A DNA stretch of 64,000 bases from JBAZFF01 sp041653495 (GCA_041653495.1 JBAZFF010000001.1:1-64000), one strand, 5' to 3'; positions 39,067-48,246 are shown, counted from the first letter of the stretch. Made by a program: numbers and translations. The notes: a model not told the origin generated them from the sequence alone.

Positions 39067-40254
39067 TTAAAAGTAAGGAGAATAGACTGAGCCGGCCTGC
39101 AATGCCGCCTTGGGCAGGATGACCGTTACGGACCCGAAAGCCCCGAAAGCCACCTGGTACCTCTGAAAATAGATTATAAGGCTGTCTTCGTTAAAGTTGA
39201 AATTCTCATAGTTCTCCCAGTCGGGGCCCGCTCCCTGGTCCACCCATTCTTCCAAAGAAGTGTCTATTTGGGTTCCGGATTGCTCCAGCTGATAGATAAC
39301 GTCTGCTATGGCCAGTTCGGACAGCCGAATCAGAGATTCCTGAGAAGAATCAAGGAAATCTATGATTGAAACCTGCCTCTTTTCCTTAAGATCATAGTTG
39401 AAAGCTAAGACTTCGTTCGTCCCGTGGGCGCCGCCTTCGTAATAATAGATGTCCAACACGAAGTTTATCTGCCCGTCTGAAACTAAGACGGGGCTCCATT
39501 GGCAGATAAAATCAAACGGGGCCTCCGGATATTCCGAGACTTCTTCCCCGGGCAGAGCAGTCTCCTTCCTCGCCTCCCAAGCCTCCATTGCGTTTACCTT
39601 AAACAGCTCAACTTTGTCGGAAAGGAGCTGGAGTATCTGGGCATTGAAGGCATTTTCCGCTCCTGCAATCTGCGGATACCTTACGTTTATATTGTAAAAC
39701 TCGTCCTGGCGGATAATGAATCCTTCCGTAATAGATTGTTCGGCAGCTGTAGGATCTTCAAACAGGAAACAGTCTGGCGGACGGAAGGTAAAGAATGTAA
39801 ACAGGGAAAACAGGGCCAGAATCAATAATACGAATATCTTGTTAAGCCCGAAAGAGAAATCCCGCCTGGTCATTATGAATATGCTCGCTAACTGCCCTAT
39901 TATAACAGCCAAAACGAATATTGAGATATCCAGGGCCAAAAGATTGTATCCTAAAATGGCCTTGTAGGAATAGAAGAATGCTGCTATTAGGACCGGAATC
40001 AGGATAAGACTTACCGCCTTTGCCAGCCAGAAATTATTGGCTCGGAGCTTAAAGAGAAAATATTCCAGAAGAGCAAAAATAAATGCGGGAACTGCGGCCA
40101 GCTTCAAATGCTCCCATGTGCTCTCGTTTACCGCCGAGAAAACCCCCGCTATCTGGTTCCCTCCCGACCAGCCGTAAGTATAATGCAGCACGCTCCCCAA
40201 GATGGAAATGAAAAACATTCCCAGAATCTCCAGTCTTATTATTTTAGAGTTCAT
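39067..40254 (-). CDS. Membrane protein with C-terminal RsiV-like (DUF3298/DUF4163) domain
   Basis: 395 aa. Five to six membrane helices in the first 170 residues (a DUF6512-like region: VNESTWEHLKLA), then an extracytoplasmic domain with YYEGGAHGTNEVLAFNYDLKEKRQVSIIDFL, typical of DUF3298/RsiV, an anti-sigma sensory domain that binds lysozyme in Bacillus. In an operon with an ECF sigma gene, so a sensing role is plausible. Confidence 0.72.
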   Translation of the reverse strand: MNSKIIRLEILGMFFISILGSVLHYTYGWSGGNQIAGVFSAVNESTWEHLKLAAVPAFIFALLEYFLFKLRANNFWLAKAVSLILIPVLIAAFFYSYKAILGYNLLALDISIFVLAVIIGQLASIFIMTRRDFSFGLNKIFVLLILALFSLFTFFTFRPPDCFLFEDPTAAEQSITEGFIIRQDEFYNINVRYPQIAGAENAFNAQILQLLSDKVELFKVNAMEAWEARKETALPGEEVSEYPEAPFDFICQWSPVLVSDGQINFVLDIYYYEGGAHGTNEVLAFNYDLKEKRQVSIIDFLDSSQESLIRLSELAIADVIYQLEQSGTQIDTSLEEWVDQGAGPDWENYENFNFNEDSLIIYFQRYQVAFGAFGSVTVILPKAALQAGSVYSPYF

Positions 40255-40258
40255 ACTA

Positions 40259-40690
40259 TTAAAAATTAATTACTTGAGCCTTGGCGGTTTTCCCTTCCGC
40301 TGACGGCCAGAAGGATATGCTGCCGTGGGCTATCCTGAATATCGAAAGCCTCGGGTCTGTTGGGCCTTTGGCGCCGAACTCAATAAGAAAAGGCCTGTCT
40401 TTCAACATTTTTTCTTTCAGGGGCTGGTCTTCCAAAAATTCAACCTCTCCCCTGACTCTCATCATAGAGCATGGGTCTGCCTTGTCTTTAGAAAAAAAGC
40501 ATACTTCTATGTTGGGATTGTTTCTCAGCTGCGCATCAACGCTCTTGAAAGTCCAGGCCTGAAAGTAAAATCCATCCTTAGAGGCAAACCAAAGACCCAT
40601 CATCCTCACTCTGGGTTTCCCGTCTTCCACGGTAGCCATGGAGCAGTCCCTTATTTTATTTGCGAGCTCAATAGAGTCTTTAAAGTCCAT
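40259..40690 (-). CDS. Pyridoxamine 5'-phosphate oxidase family (FMN split-barrel) protein
   Basis: 143 aa. MATVEDGKPRVRMMGLWFASKDGFYFQAW is the usual split-barrel start, with FFSKDKADPCSMMRVRGEVEF and FLIEFGAKGPTDP following. It lacks the full PdxH length; general-stress or F420/FMN-binding roles are typical. The substrate is not assignable. First gene of the run leading into the sigma operon. Confidence 0.82.
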   Translation of the reverse strand: MDFKDSIELANKIRDCSMATVEDGKPRVRMMGLWFASKDGFYFQAWTFKSVDAQLRNNPNIEVCFFSKDKADPCSMMRVRGEVEFLEDQPLKEKMLKDRPFLIEFGAKGPTDPRLSIFRIAHGSISFWPSAEGKTAKAQVINF

Positions 40691-40734
40691 ACTTCATTTT
40701 AACAGATTCAAAGCGATAATCAATTTGCAATAAA

Positions 40735-40758
40735 AAGGGCCGGTAATCCTTACCGGCC
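40735..40758 (-). terminator. Intrinsic terminator of the 93-aa gene
   Basis: GGCCGGTAA / TTACCGGCC hairpin with a minus-strand T5 tract. Confidence 0.85.
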
Positions 40759-41031
40759 AGAAAGACCTAAAACTTCTTCTGCCTCCCTCACAAGGCAGAA
40801 AGTGATGAAAACGTTCTTGTATTTCTCAAGCTCTTCCCTTGTCAGGAAGGCTGCGAAGGCTGAACGTCTCGTCCACTTCTCTTTTCCTATTTTCTTCACT
40901 TTCCCGTCTATATTGACGAAGACGAAGTCAATCCTGCTTTCCCAAGTCGTTGTGTTCATCTTCCCCTTATAGACATTCAGCTTGCAATCAAGGATGTAAA
41001 CATTGATCTTGAAATCGTTTCTTTTCTTCAA
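40750..41031 (-). CDS. Unknown 93-aa protein
   Basis: Basic soluble protein with alternating strands (KINVYILDCKLNVYKG, RIDFVFVNIDGKVKKIG). No family recognised. Monocistronic with a terminator overlapping its 3' end. Confidence 0.6.
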   Translation of the reverse strand: MKKRNDFKINVYILDCKLNVYKGKMNTTTWESRIDFVFVNIDGKVKKIGKEKWTRRSAFAAFLTREELEKYKNVFITFCLVREAEEVLGLSGR

Positions 41032-41087
41032 CGCATTGCCTCCTTAATCTAGTGATTACAACAGCTTAATATTTTGGTTAAATAAAA

Positions 41088-41312
41088 TCAATACCCTATC
41101 ACTTCGAATATTTTGTTCCTTTCCGTAAATCCCTTCACCAGCCTGATTTTAGAAACAGGGACTTTAAAATAAAAAGAGAGTGTCTGCACCACTTCCCTGT
41201 TAGCCAGCCCCATTACGGGCTTTGCTTTCACTTTTATTTCAAAGCTGTCCGGATCCTTCTTTATTATTTCGTTCTCTTTTGAACAGGGATATACTTTTAC
41301 TTTTATCAACAT
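41088..41312 (-). CDS. DUF167 / YggU-family protein
   Basis: 74 aa from ATG 41312, just past the DUF456 stop (TAATATG). Pattern MLIKVKVYP...FEIKVKAKPVMGLANREVVQTLS...VSKIRLVKGFTERNKIFEV is typical of the YggU fold. Function of the family is unknown. Probably translated with the upstream gene. Confidence 0.85.
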   Translation of the reverse strand: MLIKVKVYPCSKENEIIKKDPDSFEIKVKAKPVMGLANREVVQTLSFYFKVPVSKIRLVKGFTERNKIFEVIGY

Positions 41313-41313
41313 A

Positions 41314-41796
41314 TTAGCGGAAGAAAGATGCGACAAAAAATCCGAACATCACCAGGCCGAATATAAGCTTTAGCAATGTCCCGAACAGGAATCCTATTAC
41401 GGCTCCGAAAGCGGAACTGAAAGCCTGGCTCCTTTCCTTGCCTGAAATCAATTCTCCGGCTAAGGCCCCCAGGAAAGGCCCCAAAATCAGGCCAATCGGG
41501 CCCAAAGTGGCCACCCCCAGAAGAGTTCCGAGGAAAGCTCCGACGACCCCCCATTTCCCCGACTTGTATTTCTTGGCTCCCAGCAAGGGCGCAAGGAAAT
41601 CCAACAGAAAGAATAATACGGTAATTACTGAAAATACTATTAAAGTCGCGAGGGAGATCGTTTCAAACCCGGTTTTGGAGGCATAAATAAAGATCCCCAG
41701 CCAGACAAAAGCAATCCCCGGGAGGAAAGGAATTATTATTCCGATGAGCCCGACAATAATCAGAACAAAACAAAGTATGACTATTAGAATATCCAT
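41314..41796 (-). CDS. DUF456 membrane protein
   Basis: 160 aa from ATG 41796 (MDILIVILCFVLIIVG). The longer frame to 41865 runs through the neighbouring terminator and is rejected. About four hydrophobic segments with Gly-rich helices (GVVGAFLGTLLG, LGPFLGALAGELISG), typical of DUF456. Function unknown. Confidence 0.83.
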   Translation of the reverse strand: MDILIVILCFVLIIVGLIGIIIPFLPGIAFVWLGIFIYASKTGFETISLATLIVFSVITVLFFLLDFLAPLLGAKKYKSGKWGVVGAFLGTLLGVATLGPIGLILGPFLGALAGELISGKERSQAFSSAFGAVIGFLFGTLLKLIFGLVMFGFFVASFFR

Positions 41797-41837
41797 GACA
41801 CTATTGATTCTCACACTTTTCCCCTTTTTTGCAAATA

Positions 41838-41865
41838 AAATGGCTGGAGGTCGCCCGCCAGCCAT
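41838..41865 (-). terminator. Intrinsic terminator of the 165-aa gene
   Basis: ATGGCTGG / CCAGCCAT stem followed on the minus strand by TTTATTT. Confidence 0.82.
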
Positions 41866-41877
41866 CTAAAGAACGGT

Positions 41878-42375
41878 TTAAGCAGCTACTAACTCGGAAT
41901 GCTTAAGGACATATCTCTCCAGCGGAATAAACTCTAGCAAGAGTCTTTGGCCGCCGAGATCTAGCCCTAGGGGGTCAGGACAGGGCAATCTTTTACCCGA
42001 CGCGTCTATTAGGCCGCTCTTTCCGGCTTCTCCATCCGATAGCGTAATGGCGACCTGGGCGCTCAATGAGCTGACCATCATATCCCAAGAAAGGAAGACT
42101 CCGTTTGAGAGTTCAACTTCGGCAAACCTTTGATCTTCCTGGTCCTGAAGGTTCAGGGAATCAACCAGTAAAGAATATAATCCTGTGTCATATTCAAAGG
42201 TGACTGAAGACTTCATATCTAACGCTTCCAGAGTGATTCCTTCCTCTTCAATTCTTCCGAAGTTTGCTGTGACTTCCCACAAGTTCCAAAGAAAATGGGA
42301 TATCAGCAAGGGATCGCCTTTTGGAACAAATTTGGGACTAAAGTCATTTTTCACTTGAAAGATCTTTCTATCCAT
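41878..42375 (-). CDS. Unknown 165-aa protein
   Basis: Acidic soluble protein with no signal or membrane helix. Strand-rich middle (VTFEYDTGLYSLLVDSL, AEVELSNGVFLSWDMMV). AAGGAGG precedes the ATG and a terminator follows. No family recognised. Confidence 0.65.
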   Translation of the reverse strand: MDRKIFQVKNDFSPKFVPKGDPLLISHFLWNLWEVTANFGRIEEEGITLEALDMKSSVTFEYDTGLYSLLVDSLNLQDQEDQRFAEVELSNGVFLSWDMMVSSLSAQVAITLSDGEAGKSGLIDASGKRLPCPDPLGLDLGGQRLLLEFIPLERYVLKHSELVAA

Positions 42376-42510
42376 ATTTCCTCCTTATGAAAAAACTTAT
42401 TGTTAAATAATAGCAAAGAGAGAAGCAAATGGCAAAAGACTTTATCTTTTAAAATGTTTGTATTATCATTCTCTAAAGAGGGATTTGTACTTTTAGAGAG
42501 GAGTTATATT

Positions 42511-42909
42511 TTGAAGAAAGATGACAGAAAAAAATTCCACGAACGCAGGGCTGAAAAGAGGGAGCAGAAATGGATGGAGTCAACAGAGATAACGAAGCAT
42601 CACGTTTTCTCTAGGAAGTTGTTCTTCTGGTTAAAGAATCTTAAGTGGAACAAGAATAATCTTCCCAGAAATCTGCATACTGCGTATCACGCTCTTTTTA
42701 ACCACTTGTCACCCGAGAGAATCGCACGGTATCTTCAGGTCATCTTTTCCCGACATCTGGCTTTCCTGATTCTGCAGGAATTGAATGAAAAGATATGGAA
42801 AGGATTATTTAAGATAGAGGAGGAAAAAGAGAGGATAAGAATAACCCTAAGAGAGCCGTTTAAGAGCGAAGCGGAGGCGGCGGAAGCTAAAGCAGAACAT
42901 AGAAAATAG
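42511..42909 (+). CDS. Small basic HNH-like protein
   Basis: About 132 aa starting at TTG 42511, chosen because AGAGAGGAG lies 8-15 nt upstream; an ATG at 42400 gives a longer frame without protein character at its start. Residues read TKHHVFSRKLF...NLPRNLHTAYHALFNHLSPERIARYL, the HH...N...H spacing of compact HNH-type (beta-beta-alpha metal) proteins. The extreme Lys/Arg content fits nucleic-acid binding. Nuclease activity unproven. Confidence 0.55.
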   Translation: MKKDDRKKFHERRAEKREQKWMESTEITKHHVFSRKLFFWLKNLKWNKNNLPRNLHTAYHALFNHLSPERIARYLQVIFSRHLAFLILQELNEKIWKGLFKIEEEKERIRITLREPFKSEAEAAEAKAEHRK

Positions 42910-42916
42910 TACGCTT

Positions 42917-42950
42917 AAACAAAAAGCCCCTTTTGGCAAGGGGCTTTTAT
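42917..42950. terminator. Bidirectional terminator
   Basis: AAAAGCCCCTT / AAGGGGCTTTT stem with a T-rich flank on both strands; serves the HNH-like gene and the SPFH gene. Confidence 0.9.
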
Positions 42951-42952
42951 TA

Positions 42953-43705
42953 TTACTTTTTTTCTTCCTTCTTTCCGAATCCTTCAAACGCCCTCAAAAC
43001 TTCTATCGGAACGGCAAAAACAATTGTGTTGGACTGATCCGAGCTGATATCGTTTATGGACTGCAATGTCCTTAAATGAAGAGCTCCCTTTGAAGAGGCC
43101 AAAGTTTCGGCAGCCTTCGCCATATTATTAGCGGCTGCCACCTCTCCTTCCGCCTTTATGATAATAGACCTCTTTTCCCTCTCGGCTTCCGCCTGCTTTC
43201 CGATGACCCTCTTCATCTCCTCCGGCAAGGTTATATCCTTCAGCTCAACGTTTATGACCTGTATCCCCCAGGGATCGGTAGCTTTATCTATTATCCCCCT
43301 GATATTCTCGGACACCCTGTCCCTCTGGGCCAGCAAATCGTCCAGGTCCACCTGGCCTACGGCATTCCTCATTGTCGTCTGGGCCATCTGGGAAATGGCG
43401 TAATAGAAGTTCTCCACTTCCAAGATAACCTTGTCCGCTTCTCTTATCTTATAGTAAATGACCGCGTTTACGCTTACGGAAACATTGTCTTTGGTAATGG
43501 CCTCCTGGTTCGGGACATCCACCGCTTTTACTCTCAAGTCCACTTTCTTGTAAGACTGCACTATTGGCCAGACAAGCCTCCAGCCGGGGTCCATAATCCC
43601 CGAGTACCTCCCTAAAACAAACCTGAGCCCCCTCTCATACTGGTTTATCTGCTTTATTGAAATTATTATTAAGAATAATACTGCGCCCGAAATTGCATAC
43701 CACAT
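42953..43705 (-). CDS. SPFH/slipin (stomatin-like) protein
   Basis: 250 aa. N-terminal membrane helix (residues 1-18), then the SPFH domain: ERGLRFVLGRYSGIMDPGWRLVWPIVQSYKKVDLRV, VDVPNQEAITKDNVSVSVNAVIYYKI, and the Ala/Glu-rich coiled coil KQAEAEREKRSIIIKAEGE. Scaffold of membrane microdomains, usually with an NfeD partner, which is not seen here. Upstream neighbour is a PspC-domain gene. Confidence 0.95.
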   Translation of the reverse strand: MWYAISGAVLFLIIISIKQINQYERGLRFVLGRYSGIMDPGWRLVWPIVQSYKKVDLRVKAVDVPNQEAITKDNVSVSVNAVIYYKIREADKVILEVENFYYAISQMAQTTMRNAVGQVDLDDLLAQRDRVSENIRGIIDKATDPWGIQVINVELKDITLPEEMKRVIGKQAEAEREKRSIIIKAEGEVAAANNMAKAAETLASSKGALHLRTLQSINDISSDQSNTIVFAVPIEVLRAFEGFGKKEEKK

Positions 43706-43717
43706 GTTTTTGAGATA

Positions 43718-43918
43718 TTAATTGTTATTTTGAGGCTCTTCAGAAACTATCAGCACCGCCAAGAAATAAGCAATGATTCCCGGAAAGAAGCCGCTGAATA
43801 CGGAAATCACGACCCAGGCCACCCTGAAAACAGTCGGGTCAACCCCGAAATATTCCCCGAATCCTCCCAGGACTCCGGCCAGCATCCTGTTTTTTCTACT
43901 CCTGTACAGTTTCTTCAT
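43718..43918 (-). CDS. PspC-domain protein
   Basis: 66 aa. KKLYRSRKNRMLAGVLGGFGEYFGVDPTVFRVAWVV is the PspC signature, followed by one hydrophobic segment and a short tail. Membrane stress/phage-shock type protein. Overlaps the end of the upstream gene by 23 nt and precedes the slipin gene. Confidence 0.92.
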   Translation of the reverse strand: MKKLYRSRKNRMLAGVLGGFGEYFGVDPTVFRVAWVVISVFSGFFPGIIAYFLAVLIVSEEPQNNN

Positions 43919-44516
43919 CTGCTATTTTCACCTTAAAAGTTTCCGCGGCTTTGTAAAAGACAGGTTTCAAATCGTCCCATTTCACGTCAGTCGTGTTGAA
44001 AGACATAGTCCAGGCATCATCCCCTTCTCCTTCCACCGAAACCAAGAGAGTCTTATATTGATACGCTCCCTCCACAATTAGCGCTTCCACGGCTATGGCA
44101 TTCCTCCCGCCTATTTCCATAGGCTGTTTTCCTCCGAAGGTGATCTCTCCGTCTATCAGATCTTTCAAAAAGCTTTCTATTTGATCCGTAAGTTCAGAAA
44201 GAGTCAATCCTCCGTTTTCTCCGTGAGTAACGGCCAGATAAGTCCTGAACTCTTCTTTCTCTTTTTCGGGATCAGTCACCACGCTCTCTGAGTCAACCAA
44301 ATAAAGGGCTATGCCTTCCGGCGGGGTTATTTTATACCAGCTCAAAGGAACGCTGACTTCAAATCCTTCTTCGGCCACTACGCTTAAATCTATTTCCACC
44401 TCTTCCTCTTCCTGGACCGGGACTTCCTCGGCCTGATCCAGCCAGTCCCAAGTGAGGTATCCTCCTGCTAAAACCAAGATTAATGCAACCGCTATATATG
44501 CTATTTTGTTTTTCAT
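43896..44516 (-). CDS. Membrane-anchored exported protein, PsbP/DUF1795-like
   Basis: 206 aa. N-terminal anchor (residues 5-24), an acidic linker (EEVPVQEEEEVEIDLSVV), then a globular domain (FEVSVPLSWYKITPPEG ... TFGGKQPMEIGGRNAIAVEA) like the PsbP-type fold often annotated DUF1795. Function unknown. Lies above pspC. Confidence 0.65.
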   Translation of the reverse strand: MKNKIAYIAVALILVLAGGYLTWDWLDQAEEVPVQEEEEVEIDLSVVAEEGFEVSVPLSWYKITPPEGIALYLVDSESVVTDPEKEKEEFRTYLAVTHGENGGLTLSELTDQIESFLKDLIDGEITFGGKQPMEIGGRNAIAVEALIVEGAYQYKTLLVSVEGEGDDAWTMSFNTTDVKWDDLKPVFYKAAETFKVKIADEETVQE

Positions 44517-44577
44517 AGTTTTAATAATTAATTTTAACTTTATTCATTTTGGCACTTTTAATTATTCTTGTCTATTG

Positions 44578-44606
44578 AAAAGGAGGGTTTAAAAGCCCTC
44601 CTTTAA
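44578..44606. terminator. Bidirectional terminator in the 300-nt gap 44517-44816
   Basis: AGGAGGG / CCCTCCTTT stem. No ORF faces it directly, so a small transcript or read-through insulation is possible; nothing else was identified in the gap. Confidence 0.7.
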
Positions 44607-44816
44607 AAGAACAAAGAATCAGCTTCTCCGGCTTCTTTTACCATTTCTATTAAAAGGTATTTTTCTCTTTCTCCACTGGTATTCTTTTATCTTTTTCAAA
44701 CAGCCCTCCTAAAATCAAGCATTATAAAAACGTAGCACCTAATGGCAAAAATGCAAGAAAAACAATCCACAGGCTAATGACTTTTATGCCAGTTTATGAT
44801 TAAATAAAATAAATTT

Positions 44817-46013
44817 ATGCCTTTTATAATAGCATTCATAGTGATCGCAATAGCCGTTTCTCTGGCCGGCGTTTTTATGAACGGCGATCCGAACGTCCCG
44901 GAGGCGGAAGAACAGGCGCAGGAAGAAACGATATCTCAGGGAAATACTTCGTCCCAAGGCGGAAACTCCCAGGGTTCGCAGATATCTTCCGACGGCCAGC
45001 AGGCGCAGACCTCCATAGACCCAAATTTTCCCATCAATACCTACATAAAATACGGGTCGGCTGCAAAGGATGTTTTTGACGATACGACGGAAGTGACTTT
45101 TGAGTTTGATGCAGTGGTTTCAGACAGCGTAGATTTGTCCGACCTCTATTTTGAAACTAAAGCCGAAGGAGTTGATACAGACTGGAAAAAAACCAGCCAG
45201 AAATACAGGAAAGTGACTTTTCCGAGCGGGAGCCACCAATACGCCTTCTGGGTCAGGGGGAGGACGGACGAACTGACTGAACCCTCTCCGGCCTACCACA
45301 CGATAACCATAAACGTATCTCCCTATTACAATAAAATAAAGATTTCCAATTTGAAGGCGCCTGACAATCAGGCCAATCCTTCTTTAATCACCCTTTCCAC
45401 GAACATACCTTCCGGGGAGACTATAAATATCTCGGGATGGACCTTGGAGGGGGAAAAAGGAACGGTGGCAATACCGAAGGGAGCTGAAAGGTACGATCCC
45501 AACGATTCTTCTTCCTGGAACCAGAATATTCTTTTGAGGAGGGGCGATATGGCTTATATCTCCAGCATGTCCAGCCCTTTCGCCTTCAGCCAGCTCAGCT
45601 TCAGGCCGAACAAGTGCATGGGGTACTATGCAGACTCCAATAACTTTGAAATATCAGTATCAAAAAGCTGCCCGAGGCCCACTGCGGACAGTTTGCCCAG
45701 CTACATTTCGGCAAAATGCAAGAACTTCATTTTGGATGAAATAGGGACTTGCGAATTCCCGGATACGGACAAGATGAACGAATATGATCTGTACGACGAG
45801 GACGCCTGTATCGCCTATCTGACCGCCAACTTCAACTATTCAGGATGCCTGGCCAAATACGGCAGCGATTCCAACTTCACCCAAAACTTGTGGCACATAT
45901 ACACGGACAGATACGAAAGGGAGATAATGGACAGGTTCGGGGACACTGTTTATCTTAAGGATTCAAGCGGATTGGTGGCGGCGAAATACTGCTTTGAGGA
46001 CTATTGCAATTAG
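44817..46013 (+). CDS. Exported protein with lamin-tail-like region
   Basis: 398 aa. N-terminal membrane anchor (residues 1-20), Gln/Ser-rich linker, a beta-rich domain to about residue 175, then KIKISNLKAP...INISGWTLEG...DRFGDTVYLKDSSGLVA, which has the general shape of lamin-tail domains. Six to eight Cys in the C-terminal half suggest disulfides. Common type of Parcubacterial surface protein; role unknown. Convergent with the PPAT-AlkD gene (4-nt overlap). Confidence 0.7.
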   Translation: MPFIIAFIVIAIAVSLAGVFMNGDPNVPEAEEQAQEETISQGNTSSQGGNSQGSQISSDGQQAQTSIDPNFPINTYIKYGSAAKDVFDDTTEVTFEFDAVVSDSVDLSDLYFETKAEGVDTDWKKTSQKYRKVTFPSGSHQYAFWVRGRTDELTEPSPAYHTITINVSPYYNKIKISNLKAPDNQANPSLITLSTNIPSGETINISGWTLEGEKGTVAIPKGAERYDPNDSSSWNQNILLRRGDMAYISSMSSPFAFSQLSFRPNKCMGYYADSNNFEISVSKSCPRPTADSLPSYISAKCKNFILDEIGTCEFPDTDKMNEYDLYDEDACIAYLTANFNYSGCLAKYGSDSNFTQNLWHIYTDRYEREIMDRFGDTVYLKDSSGLVAAKYCFEDYCN

Positions 46014-47074
46014 AATTTTCTCTTTAATTCAGCCAAGGCGTTAGAAGCTATCCACTTGGCGGATTTGGAATCCATTTCATAAATATTTTTCCCCGCCTTT
46101 ATAGCTTTCTTGTTCAAGTTTCTATTCCTCTTCCCTATCTGCCTCAAGGCCCAATTGACCGCTTTTCTTACAAAGTTCCTATCGTCCTGCGCCTCCCTTT
46201 TGATTATCGGGAAGAATCTCTCAAAAAAGGAATCCTCGGCCGATTTGTCGTGGACCGCCAAAACGGCCATCAGTACAAACCCCGCCCTTTTTACGAATTC
46301 CCTTTTTCTCCTGGTCCATTCAAATATTTTCTTCTCCGCAAAAGGCGTATCCCCGAAAAGGCAAGAACATGTCTGATCGCAAATATCCCAGGAATCAATG
46401 TCTTTTGCCATAGACTCCATTTCCTTCTCAGTCAGCTTGCAGGGATCGGCAATGAAAACCGCCAGCAATCTGGCTTCGTGTATTTCAGAGTTCCAAAGCT
46501 CTATAGCTAATTCATGGTTCTTTCCTATCTGTTTTGCAAGGCCTCTCAAGTAAGGGACTGATATTCCCAAGGTATTTTTGGGGCTTATCCCAAACCTCGC
46601 CATACCCTCCTTGTTCTTCTTATCGGCCAAGGATTTTAATTTTTTGATAATCTCGCTGCGGCTGAAAGCCAGCCTAGTGGAAGAAATAGGCTTCCCACAC
46701 TTATCCAGGACAAAAGGCACTTTAACTGTCTTAATGAGCTTCTTCCCCAGCTTTTTCCTTCTTGCATTTATTTCCCTGGCCACAGAAACGCTTTCGGGAG
46801 ATACGACTATGTAATCATAATTTCTCTTTAGCGCATCTCCGAATTTGTCTTCTATCTTGTAAATCGCAAAACTCTTTTTGAATTTTCTCTTGATCAAATT
46901 CTCCAAGTTCTTTTTCCTTTCCGAGAACTTCTTTATCTTCCTCTTTTTCCTTTTGGCGTAATTGTCGGAAGTCAGGCCTAAAGAGACCTCTCCCAGAGAG
47001 AATGCTTTCTTTAGCAGGGCTTCGTGCCCTTTGTGCAGGATGTCAAATGTCCCGCCGACAGCCACCTTTTTCAT
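46010..47074 (-). CDS. Fusion: archaeal-type phosphopantetheine adenylyltransferase + AlkD-like DNA glycosylase
   Basis: 354 aa in one uninterrupted frame. Residues 1-145: nucleotidyltransferase with KVAVGGTFDILHKGH (4-18) and ISSTR, resembling the archaeal-type PPAT (COG1019) that makes dephospho-CoA. Residues about 150-354: HEAT-repeat DNA alkylation repair domain of the AlkD/AlkC type (DSWDICDQTCSCLFG, FVKRAGFVLMAVLAVHDK, FVRKAVNWALRQIGKR, WIASNALAEL). I know of no functional reason for this pairing. Overlaps the tgt end by 4 nt. Confidence 0.85.
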   Translation of the reverse strand: MKKVAVGGTFDILHKGHEALLKKAFSLGEVSLGLTSDNYAKRKKRKIKKFSERKKNLENLIKRKFKKSFAIYKIEDKFGDALKRNYDYIVVSPESVSVAREINARRKKLGKKLIKTVKVPFVLDKCGKPISSTRLAFSRSEIIKKLKSLADKKNKEGMARFGISPKNTLGISVPYLRGLAKQIGKNHELAIELWNSEIHEARLLAVFIADPCKLTEKEMESMAKDIDSWDICDQTCSCLFGDTPFAEKKIFEWTRRKREFVKRAGFVLMAVLAVHDKSAEDSFFERFFPIIKREAQDDRNFVRKAVNWALRQIGKRNRNLNKKAIKAGKNIYEMDSKSAKWIASNALAELKRKF

Positions 47075-48207
47075 ATTTTTCCCGATTTAATGTCTTTCCT
47101 GATCCTTTCGACGAAAGTATTGAAGAAATAAAGATTGTGGAAAGTGAGCAGGGACATTCCTGTAATTTCCTTAGCTCTCAACAGATGGTGTACGTACCCT
47201 CTGGAATATTCCCGGCAAACGGCACATGAGCATTTTGAATCCAAGGGCTTCTTGTCTTTCTTGAAAATTTCCTTGTTTAAATCCAGTTCCCCGGCAGAAG
47301 TATAAGCCATTCCCCTCCTGGCATAATGGGTCGGGGCTATGCAGTCGAAAGTATCCACTCCCGCTTTTATTATCTTCGGGATGTCTTGGAGATAACCTAT
47401 CCCCAATAAATGCCTCGGCTTCTCCTCCGGAAGCTCTTTTAGGGTGAGTTTTAGCATGTTTATCATCGTCTTTTTATTGTCTCCGAATTCCCCTCCTATA
47501 CCGAATCCCTCAAAGGGAAGGGACCCTATGAATCTTGCGCTTTCTTTTCTCAAGTCCTTGAACTTCCCTCCCTGGACTATCCCGTACAAAGCCTGCTTCG
47601 TTCTTTTGGCTTTTAAGCATATTTTCGCCCACTCATGCGTTTTCAAAAGAGAAGCCTCGGTGTATTCCTTGGAAGCCATGGGAGAAGTGCATTCGTCAAA
47701 AGCAAAGATAATGTCAGCTCCCAGTTTTTCCTGAATTCTTATGGATTCCGCCGGCCCTAGGAACAGTTCTTTGCCGTCCAAAAAGGACCGAAAGTTCACT
47801 CCCTTGTCTGTTATTCTCAAAAGCTTAGGCTGCTGGCCGTATTCTATCCCTTCCGCTTTCTGTTTCTTTAATATCTTTCCCGTCCCAAAATCCCTGCCGA
47901 ATCCCAGGCTGAAAACCTGGAATCCCCCCGAATCCGTCATCAAGGGCTTTTGAAGGCTCATGAACTTCTGCAATCCTCCGAATCTTTCAATTAATTCTTC
48001 TCCCGGACGAATGTGCAGATGGAAAGTGTTGCAGATTAAAATCTGGGTCTTGGATTCTGAAACGTCTTTTGAACTTAAAGTCTTTATTACCGCCTGGGTG
48101 GCCACCGGAACCAAAGACGGAGTTTCTACGACTCCGTGGGAAGTTTCCAGCAATCCCAGCCTGGCATTGCTCTTTTTAGATTTTTTGACAATCTGGAAGC
48201 TGAACAT
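47071..48207 (-). CDS. tgt: tRNA-guanine transglycosylase
   Basis: 378 aa. Exchanges G34 for preQ1 in queuosine synthesis. DSGGFQVFSLG carries the active-site Asp near residue 95; FDECTSPM, GIVQGG and the zinc site CSCAVC...H (about 312-343) are all present. Full length. No other queuosine genes are in view. The PPAT-AlkD gene follows in the same transcript. Confidence 0.96.
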   Translation of the reverse strand: MFSFQIVKKSKKSNARLGLLETSHGVVETPSLVPVATQAVIKTLSSKDVSESKTQILICNTFHLHIRPGEELIERFGGLQKFMSLQKPLMTDSGGFQVFSLGFGRDFGTGKILKKQKAEGIEYGQQPKLLRITDKGVNFRSFLDGKELFLGPAESIRIQEKLGADIIFAFDECTSPMASKEYTEASLLKTHEWAKICLKAKRTKQALYGIVQGGKFKDLRKESARFIGSLPFEGFGIGGEFGDNKKTMINMLKLTLKELPEEKPRHLLGIGYLQDIPKIIKAGVDTFDCIAPTHYARRGMAYTSAGELDLNKEIFKKDKKPLDSKCSCAVCREYSRGYVHHLLRAKEITGMSLLTFHNLYFFNTFVERIRKDIKSGKI

Positions 48208-48246
48208 TTTGTTATTTTCTCACTTAAATTGTCTTATGTCTAATAG

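Noticed and set aside
41797..41865. Upstream extension of the DUF456 gene
   Set aside because: Runs through the terminator of the neighbouring gene; ATG 41796 begins the membrane helix.
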